A DNA stretch of 64,000 nucleotides, from the NCBI GenBank assembly GCA_031553225.1, contig JAVBLU010000001.1, positions 1-64,000 on the forward strand, read 5' to 3'. Both the position numbers and the translations under genes were made by a program. This document shows positions 57,996 through 64,000 of this stretch, piece by piece. The notes below the pieces were generated by a model. That model ran no database searches. It saw only the letters and a list, made by a program, of their open reading frames with translations, and had not been told where the DNA came from. Every line of letters begins with the position of its first letter. The stretch's first letter is position 1. Origin of the DNA: JAVBLU01 sp031553225 (GTDB lineage: Bacteria; Bacillota; Clostridia; Christensenellales; UBA1750).

Positions 57996-59243
57996 CTACA
58001 GGCGCTCGATTCTCGCGCCAAGCGCGCGCAGCTGAGCGTCCAGCCGGTCGTAGCCGCGGTCGATGAGGCGGATGTTCTCCACCTCCGTAGCGGTGCAGGC
58101 GCTCAGTGCGGCGATCACCAGCGCGGCGCCGGCGCGCAGGTCGCGTGCGTGCACGCGGCCTCCGTGCAGTCGGGGCACGCCGCGCACGATGGCCGTGCGA
58201 TCCCGCACGGTGATCTGCGCGCCCATGCGCAGCAGCTCGCCCACGTGCCCAAAGCGGTTCTCGAACACGTTTTCCACGATGACGGATGTTCCCTCCGCAC
58301 AGCAGCACAGGGCCATCATCTGGCTTTGCATATCCGTGGGAAAACGCGGATGCGGCCCGGTCTCCAGAAGGGTGAGGGGGCGCAGCGGGCGATTGGCCGT
58401 CAGGCGGATGCCGTTGCCGTCGCAGACGAGCTCGCATCCCATCTCCTGGAATTTCGACAGAATGTTTCCCATTTCCTGCCCGTCCGCGCCGCGTACAAGC
58501 ACATCGCCGCCGGTGGCGGCGGCCGCGGCCAAAATGGTGCCGGTTACGATGCGGTCGAACATGGGCGCGTAGGTGCCCGCGCCGATCGCATGGCCCCCTT
58601 CCACGTGCACCGTGCCCGTGCCTGCACCATGGATGCGCGCACCCAGCGCGCACAAAAAACGGGCAAGATCGGCCACTTCGGGTTCCTGGGCGGCATTGTG
58701 GATCACAGTTTCACCCTTAGCGTACACGGCGGCCATCAGCACGTTCTCGGTGGCGCCCACGCTGGGATAATCCAGGTGCACGTCGGCGCCGTGCAAACGC
58801 CCCTCGCAGTAAATGAAGCCGTTCTCCTCGCGAATGTCCGCACCCAGCGCGCGCAGGCCCTTTAGGTGCAGATCGATGGGCCGCAGGCCGATCTCGCATC
58901 CGCCCGGGTAGGTGAAGGTCGCCTTACCGAAGCGCGCCAGCATGGGCCCGAGCATGAAGATGGAGGAGCGCAGCTCTTTGGACAGCTGCCCCGGCATCTC
59001 GTGCTGGTGTGCGTCGCGCGGGTCGATGACAATGTCGTTTCCGTCCCACTCCGCCACACACCCAAGGGTGCGCAGGATCGCCAGCATGTTGTCGATATCC
59101 AGAAGGTGCGCGCAGCGGCTCAGCCGCACGCGACCGCTCGCCAGAAGGGATGCCGCCAAAATGGGCAACACCGCGTTCTTGGCCGCGCCAGCGTCGATTT
59201 GTCCGACAAGGCGTACGCCACCTTCGACGCGGAACAGTTCCAT
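57996..59243 (-). CDS. murA: UDP-N-acetylglucosamine 1-carboxyvinyltransferase
   Basis: 415 residues. Lys22-Asn23 (AKNAVLP) bind the substrate. The catalytic Cys that fosfomycin attacks is present as Cys116 in YPGGCEIGLRPID. The enzyme transfers enolpyruvate from PEP to UDP-GlcNAc, the first step of peptidoglycan synthesis. Start 59243 has GGAGG upstream. Lying between ftsW and ftsQ, it occupies the place where murG and murB or murC are often found. Confidence 0.96.
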   Translation of the reverse strand: MELFRVEGGVRLVGQIDAGAAKNAVLPILAASLLASGRVRLSRCAHLLDIDNMLAILRTLGCVAEWDGNDIVIDPRDAHQHEMPGQLSKELRSSIFMLGPMLARFGKATFTYPGGCEIGLRPIDLHLKGLRALGADIREENGFIYCEGRLHGADVHLDYPSVGATENVLMAAVYAKGETVIHNAAQEPEVADLARFLCALGARIHGAGTGTVHVEGGHAIGAGTYAPMFDRIVTGTILAAAAATGGDVLVRGADGQEMGNILSKFQEMGCELVCDGNGIRLTANRPLRPLTLLETGPHPRFPTDMQSQMMALCCCAEGTSVIVENVFENRFGHVGELLRMGAQITVRDRTAIVRGVPRLHGGRVHARDLRAGAALVIAALSACTATEVENIRLIDRGYDRLDAQLRALGARIERL

Positions 59244-59391
59244 ACCGCCACCTCCGCACTGCATTGGGGATGCAGTACCAGACTATGCGTCGGTATAGAG
59301 GCGGTGCGTGTCCGTATGAGGGCGGGCAAGGAACCTCGCGTCGATTTGTAGGGGTTGAAGCCGGACAAGCGCGCCAAAATGCGGGATGCGC

Positions 59392-60693
59392 CTACGATTT
59401 GATCGGCATGTCGGCGCTGACGAGGGACGCGGGCTTGCGCTGGGGAAGCGAACGGGAAACCGAGAGCAAGAGCCCCATGCACGCAAGGAACGCAAGAAGC
59501 GAGGACCCGCCAGCAGAGATGAAGGGCAGGGGCATGCCGGTCGTTGGCACGCTGCCCGTCACAACGGCCACGTTGAGAACAACCTGAAAGGCGAGCATGG
59601 CGGTTGCGCCCGCCGCCAGGAGCGAGCCGAAGCGGTCGGGGCACTGCATGGCGATGCGTATGCCGCGCCAGATGATCGCCAGGTACACGCCCAGCAGCAC
59701 GCAGCAACCCACCCACCCGTATTCCTCGGCGATGATGGCGAAGATGAAGTCCGAGTCGGCGTAGGTAAGGAACAGGAACTTTTGCCGCGACATGCCCGGA
59801 CCAACGCCGAACAGGCCGCCTGCGCCCAGCGAGAGAAGCGACTGCACGAGCTGGTAGCTCTCGTCCTGGCGCAGCACGGGGTCAAAAGGGTTCAGAAAGG
59901 ATACGATGCGCGAATTGCGGTACTCGGCCGACTGCGCCAGATACAATATGCCCGCAATGCCCGCCAGCGACAGAAGCGACAGGTGCGAGAGCTTCGCGCC
60001 TCCCATAAGCAGCATGGAGAAGCCGATGGCCACGAAAGCGACCGTAGTGGAGAGGTTGGGCTGCTTCATAACGAGCAGACACATAAGCCCGAGCACCACA
60101 AGGTTGGGCAGCACGCCCTCCTTAAAGCTCTTCATTTTGTCGCCCAGCCGCGACATGCTGGCCGCCATGTACAAGACGAGCGCCAGCTTGGCCTGCTCGG
60201 ATGGCTGGTAGGTTGTGGCGATGAAAGGGAGCTTGATGTTAAACCACCGGCGCGAGCCGTTCAGGTTGACGCCCACAAACAGCACGAGCACCAGCAGGAA
60301 CACGCTGAACACGAGGAACGCCGTAACGATGCGGTTGTCGGCCAGCTTGCGGTAGTCAAAGCGTGACAGCATGAGCATGACGAGCACGCTCGCTCCGGCG
60401 ATAATCCCTTGCTTGAACACGCGCGTCCAGGGCGAACTGCCCGTCTCCTGCACCTGGTAGTAGGAGGCGGAGAACACCATAATGAGCCCGAACACGACCA
60501 GGGCGAGCACCAGCCCCAGCAGCACCTTGTCGGTTCCGCCCAGGCGGGCGTACTTAACGGCGAGCATCGGCGGGGGCGGCGCGACCTTCCTATGCGCAGC
60601 CGGCGCGCGCTTCGCAGGGCCCGGCCTGCGCTCGTTCAGCCGGTCCCTTGTGCGTTCCCGATGGGGGGCGGAGCGTTGGGCGCCTGTCGTCAT
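59392..60693 (-). CDS. ftsW: Peptidoglycan polymerase FtsW/SpoVE
   Basis: 433 residues: a Pro/Arg-rich cytoplasmic start of about 50 residues and ten membrane helices. Motifs include GVNLNGSRRWFNI, YQPSEQAKLALVLYMA, QPNLSTTVAF and VTGSVPTTGMPLPFISAGGSS. This SEDS glycosyltransferase polymerises lipid II at the septum. It overlaps the murD stop as ATGA. Confidence 0.94.
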   Translation of the reverse strand: MTTGAQRSAPHRERTRDRLNERRPGPAKRAPAAHRKVAPPPPMLAVKYARLGGTDKVLLGLVLALVVFGLIMVFSASYYQVQETGSSPWTRVFKQGIIAGASVLVMLMLSRFDYRKLADNRIVTAFLVFSVFLLVLVLFVGVNLNGSRRWFNIKLPFIATTYQPSEQAKLALVLYMAASMSRLGDKMKSFKEGVLPNLVVLGLMCLLVMKQPNLSTTVAFVAIGFSMLLMGGAKLSHLSLLSLAGIAGILYLAQSAEYRNSRIVSFLNPFDPVLRQDESYQLVQSLLSLGAGGLFGVGPGMSRQKFLFLTYADSDFIFAIIAEEYGWVGCCVLLGVYLAIIWRGIRIAMQCPDRFGSLLAAGATAMLAFQVVLNVAVVTGSVPTTGMPLPFISAGGSSLLAFLACMGLLLSVSRSLPQRKPASLVSADMPIKS

Positions 60694-62063
60694 GCGCTTT
60701 CCTCCATGAGCGCCACGATGCGCTTGAACGCGCGCCCGCGCTCCTCAAAATCGTGAAACATATCGAAGGATGCGCACGCGGGCGAAAGAAGCACGTTGTC
60801 GCCGTTTTGCGCGAGCGCGGCGGCGGCGCTCACGGCCTCCTCAAAGGATCCGGGCGCCTCCACCGCGGCGCCGTAGCCCGCCTTGGCCAGCGCGTCCATG
60901 ATGGCCCCGCGCGTTTGCCCAAGCGCCACAACGGCGCGGATGGGCCCCGCGGCCACAGCGGCGGCCAGATCGGCAAAGTCGGCGTGCTTGTCGTACCCGC
61001 CCAGCAGAAGGACCGTGGGGCGGGACATGGCTTCTATGGCCTTCACGGTGGAATCCACGTTCGTACCCTTGGAATCGTTGATGTACGTGACCCCTTTCAC
61101 GGTGGCCACGGTTTCGATGCGATGCTCCACGCCCGTAAACGTGCGGAACGTATGCCGGATGACGGGCAGAGGCACGCCCAGCGCGCAACCGATGGCGGCC
61201 GCCGCAAGGGCGTTGTCCAAGTTATGGCCGCCGGGTATGCGCACGTCGCCCACCTGGCAAATGTTACGCACGGCGCCCTCCGCAGCGGACACGATGTAGC
61301 CGTCGCGCACGAACAGCCCTTCCTGAAGCTGCTCCTGCCGCGAGAAGAACAGCGGGCGGGCAGGGCAGCCGCGGGCCATGGCGCGCGTAAGCGGGTCGTC
61401 GTAAAAGAGCACTGCCGTGTCGCCCGCTTGCTGGTTCTCCATGATGCGCGCTTTCGTGCGTATGTAGGTGGCCATGTCGCCATGCCGGTCCATGTGGTCC
61501 TCGCGGATGTTCAGGATGGCGGACACGCGAGGCCGGAAGCTGCTGATGGACTCCAGCTGGTTGGAGGACACCTCGCACACGATGACATCCTCCGGATGCG
61601 ATTTTTCGGCGATGGCCGTGATCGGGTAGCCGATGTTGCCGCACACGTGCACAAGCTTGCCGGCATTGGCCATCATCTCGCCTACCAGCGACGTGGTGGT
61701 CGTCTTGCCATTCGTTCCGGTGATGCCCACGAGCGTGCCCCGGGAGAGCCGGAAACCCAACTCGATCTCGCCCATCACCGCAACGCCCGCGGCCTGCGCC
61801 TTAGCGATCCAAGGGCTGTCCCAGCGCACGGCCGGGCTGATGACGGCATGCGTGCACAGCGGCCACAGGGCGTTTACGGGTTCACCCAGACGAAAGGTCA
61901 CGCCCGGAAGCATCCTCAGCGCGTCCAGGCTGCCGCCGAAATCGGTAAGGGGGCGCGTGTCGGACAAAATGACGCGCGCGCCAGAAGCGGTGAGAAGTTC
62001 GGCGCACGCAAGGCCGGAGCGAGCCATGCCCACCACCAGCCAACGTGTTCCTGCCACCTGCAT
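60690..62063 (-). CDS. murD: UDP-N-acetylmuramoyl-L-alanine--D-glutamate ligase
   Basis: 457 residues. ITGTNGKTTTTSLVGEMM is the ATP site; EVSSNQLESI, NIREDHMDRHG and YINDSKGTNVDST are the Mur ligase motifs. It adds D-Glu to UDP-MurNAc-L-Ala. It lies 23 bases after mraY. Confidence 0.97.
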   Translation of the reverse strand: MQVAGTRWLVVGMARSGLACAELLTASGARVILSDTRPLTDFGGSLDALRMLPGVTFRLGEPVNALWPLCTHAVISPAVRWDSPWIAKAQAAGVAVMGEIELGFRLSRGTLVGITGTNGKTTTTSLVGEMMANAGKLVHVCGNIGYPITAIAEKSHPEDVIVCEVSSNQLESISSFRPRVSAILNIREDHMDRHGDMATYIRTKARIMENQQAGDTAVLFYDDPLTRAMARGCPARPLFFSRQEQLQEGLFVRDGYIVSAAEGAVRNICQVGDVRIPGGHNLDNALAAAAIGCALGVPLPVIRHTFRTFTGVEHRIETVATVKGVTYINDSKGTNVDSTVKAIEAMSRPTVLLLGGYDKHADFADLAAAVAAGPIRAVVALGQTRGAIMDALAKAGYGAAVEAPGSFEEAVSAAAALAQNGDNVLLSPACASFDMFHDFEERGRAFKRIVALMEESA

Positions 62064-62086
62064 GGGAAACCCTCCTCGTAGCCCCG

Positions 62087-63073
62087 CTATGATAAGGACA
62101 GAAGCGTTATCAGGCCCATGATCGCCGTTGCCATCATGTAGCCCGCCACCACTTGCGTCTCAGACGCGCCCCCCAGCTCAAAGTGGTGGTGCAGAGGGGC
62201 CATGCGGAAAACCCGCTTGCCCCGCAGCTTTACGGAACCGATTTGAATGATGTCGGACAGAGAGGACAAGACATACATGATGCCCACGATGGGGATAACC
62301 AGCGCCGTCCTGGTAAAGAGCGCCACGGCGATCACCGCGCCGCCCAGCGCCATGGAGCCCGTGTCTCCCATGATCACCTTCGCCGGGAAGGAGTTGTAGC
62401 GCAAGAACCCAAGGCAGGCACCCGCCACGACGCCGGCGAATACGGCGCTGGCAAATGGCAGGTCGGCCATGCGGGCGGCGGTGGCGATAAAAAGCGCAAG
62501 CAGCGCCATAACGGCCATTGTCAGCGTGGTGACGCCCGCAAGCAGGCCGTCCACGCCGTCCAGCAGGTTGGATGAGTTCGTCATGGCCACCACGCAGAAC
62601 GCCGCAAAAGGGATGTAGAAGACGCCCAGATCCCATGTGGCGTTGAAAAAAGGCACGACGAGCGTAGAGCCGATGCTCGGATGAAAGTAACAGTACAGTG
62701 CGACGCCCAGGCCGATGATGATCTGGCCGAGAATTTTCTGCAGGCCGCGCAAGCCCATGGACCGCTTCTTGACCACCTTGATGTAGTCGTCCGCGAAGCC
62801 GATCAGGCCGCAGGCCGTGGTGCAGCCCACGAGCACGAGCATCTCCTTGAAGCGGGACGCGCCGGGGGCAAAGATAAGCGCCGTAACGCAGATGGCCGCC
62901 CACATCATGATGCCGCCCATCGTGGGTATGCCCTGCTTCTTCAGATGCGTGCGCGGGCCGTCGGTGCGAACGGTCTGCCCCACCCTTAGCCTTCTTAGGG
63001 CGGGAATGACCAGCGGACCCAGTGCGAGCGCCCCCAAAAAGGATACGATGACGGCGATGATCAGCCTTTGCAT
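62087..63073 (-). CDS. mraY: Phospho-MurNAc-pentapeptide transferase
   Basis: 328 residues with ten membrane helices. DGPRTHLKKQGIPTMGGIM, FADDYIKVVKKRSMGL, NSSNLLDGVDGLLAG and MAPLHHHFELGG are the defining motifs. It makes lipid I on the inner face of the membrane. Start 63073 has AAGGAGAC upstream; murE ends 63 bases before it with no murF between. Confidence 0.97.
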   Translation of the reverse strand: MQRLIIAVIVSFLGALALGPLVIPALRRLRVGQTVRTDGPRTHLKKQGIPTMGGIMMWAAICVTALIFAPGASRFKEMLVLVGCTTACGLIGFADDYIKVVKKRSMGLRGLQKILGQIIIGLGVALYCYFHPSIGSTLVVPFFNATWDLGVFYIPFAAFCVVAMTNSSNLLDGVDGLLAGVTTLTMAVMALLALFIATAARMADLPFASAVFAGVVAGACLGFLRYNSFPAKVIMGDTGSMALGGAVIAVALFTRTALVIPIVGIMYVLSSLSDIIQIGSVKLRGKRVFRMAPLHHHFELGGASETQVVAGYMMATAIMGLITLLSLS

Positions 63074-63136
63074 CCTTACATGTCTCCTTGGTTGTATTGT
63101 CCACACGTGGACAACACCATCATATGTGGCACAGCG

Positions 63137-64000
63137 CTAAGGCATGACCGCGCCCGTCTCGCGCAGGATCTCCTGTACGACCACGCGCTCGTCGAAGGGA
63201 TGTTTCACGCCCAGACGTTCCTGGTACGTCTCGTGCCCCTTGCCGGCCAGCAGCACCACGTCGCCCGGCTGTGCGATGGCAAGCGCGCGGCGGATCGCCT
63301 CCCGCCTGCTTTCGATAATCTCGTAGGGCGTGCCCGTAGGCGCAAGCCCGCCTTCGATCTGGGTGATGATCTCCATGGGCTCTTCAAAGCGCGGGTTGTC
63401 GGAAGTGAGGATCACGTAGTCGGCGATGTCGCCGGCAATCTTGCCCATGATAGGGCGCTTGCGATTATCGCGCATGCCCCCGCATCCGAACAGAGCGATC
63501 ACGCGGCCCTTGGCGAAGGAGCGCACGGCCGTGAGGATGTTCTGCAGCGAGTCGGGCGAGTGTGCGTAGTCGAGCACCACGCTGTAGGGCGTGCCCGTGC
63601 GCAGCCGCTCCATGCGGCCGGGCACCACCTGCAGATCGGCGATGCCGTGTATCACCTGCTCCAGCGGAAGTCCCAGCACCCAGCAGGCCGTTGCCGCTGC
63701 CAGCGTGTTGTACACGTTGAACAGGGCGCTCACCTGCATACGCACGGGCAGATCGTGCTCGCCCAGCGTCATGCGGAAGCTCAGGCCGTTCTCGTCCAGT
63801 TCGATGTCGTTGGCGTGCGCGTCGCTTGGGTGTGAGATGGCGTATGTGGTCACCGGGCCGCCGAACCCGTCCACAAACCAAAGCGCGCGGTCGGCGTCCA
63901 GGTTGATGACGGCATGGCGGCACAGCTCCTTGCTGAACAGGCGTTTCTTGGCCAGCGCATAAGTGTCCATGTCGCCAAAGTAGTCCAGATGGTCCTGGGT
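63137..64000 (-). CDS. murE: UDP-MurNAc-tripeptide synthetase (partial, runs off the right edge)
   Basis: The C-terminal 287 residues of MurE. DHLDYFGDMDTYALAKKRLF, VLDYAHSPDSLQNIL, LFGCGGMRDNRKRP and TSDNPRFEEPMEII are present. The DNPR motif marks the meso-diaminopimelate-adding type rather than the lysine type. The N-terminal half with the P-loop is outside the window. Confidence 0.95.
   Translation of the reverse strand, partial: TQDHLDYFGDMDTYALAKKRLFSKELCRHAVINLDADRALWFVDGFGGPVTTYAISHPSDAHANDIELDENGLSFRMTLGEHDLPVRMQVSALFNVYNTLAAATACWVLGLPLEQVIHGIADLQVVPGRMERLRTGTPYSVVLDYAHSPDSLQNILTAVRSFAKGRVIALFGCGGMRDNRKRPIMGKIAGDIADYVILTSDNPRFEEPMEIITQIEGGLAPTGTPYEIIESRREAIRRALAIAQPGDVVLLAGKGHETYQERLGVKHPFDERVVVQEILRETGAVMP

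Noticed and set aside
1..64000. CRISPR array, tRNA, rRNA, prophage or insertion sequence
   Set aside because: No regularly spaced repeats, tRNA-like cloverleaf with conserved loops, rRNA segments, integrase or transposase motifs were found on either strand.

Overview
The window looks like a chromosomal segment of a GC-rich (by eye well over 60% GC) anaerobic Firmicute, most plausibly class Clostridia. The evidence is an rplI-lonC-dnaB block, IreB-RuvX-DUF1292, RqcH, a GerW/YtfJ-type sporulation protein with its DUF2953 partner, a methionine T-box leader on metG, a TPP riboswitch on a ThiT-type transporter, a corrinoid protein, PocR-AraC regulators, and a MurE carrying the meso-diaminopimelate DNPR motif. 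A Christensenellales-like lineage would fit, but that is inference. No rRNA, tRNA, CRISPR array, phage or insertion sequence was found.

Region 1 (1-14,420) is an accessory carbohydrate locus. It holds the 5' end of a lipoprotein gene. A PocR/AraC regulator is followed by a LacZ-type GH2 enzyme on the minus strand. Divergent from these are two tandem 884-codon FAD-dependent oxidoreductases, the second broken by an in-frame TAG, and a GH2 beta-mannosidase-like enzyme. None of the full-length enzymes has a signal peptide, so they should act on imported oligosaccharide or glycoside in the cytoplasm. The LacZ has Tyr in place of the His that contacts the galactose 6-hydroxyl in E. coli LacZ. An AIM24-family gene and a metallo-beta-lactamase-fold gene follow.

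Region 2 (14,650-29,318) mixes accessory and core genes: a UroD/MtaA-like protein, a MATE exporter, an oligogalacturonate-lyase-like propeller, a hypoxanthine/uracil DNA glycosylase, rpsB-tsf-pyrH (no frr follows), a second PocR-AraC regulator, a lone methyltransferase-cognate corrinoid protein, a UlaG-like hydrolase with a coupled small membrane protein, thiT under a TPP riboswitch, a YfbR-like nucleotidase, a serine hydrolase, and metG under a T-box.

Region 3 (29,549-64,000) is entirely minus strand and mostly housekeeping. It contains dnaB-lonC-rplI-yybS, capA/DUF1292/ruvX/aldo-keto reductase/ireB, rqcH, gerW, a complete atp operon whose delta subunit is reduced to its C-terminal domain, two acyltransferase-like genes, DUF1848, pepQ-efp, and a shortened division/cell-wall cluster (murE-mraY-murD-ftsW-murA-ftsQ) that lacks murF, murG, murC and murB at their usual places.

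The best candidates for something undescribed are the paired FAD-oxidoreductase/GH2 locus with its split second oxidoreductase, the PocR-corrinoid-hydrolase module without a methyltransferase, and the truncated ATP synthase delta subunit.
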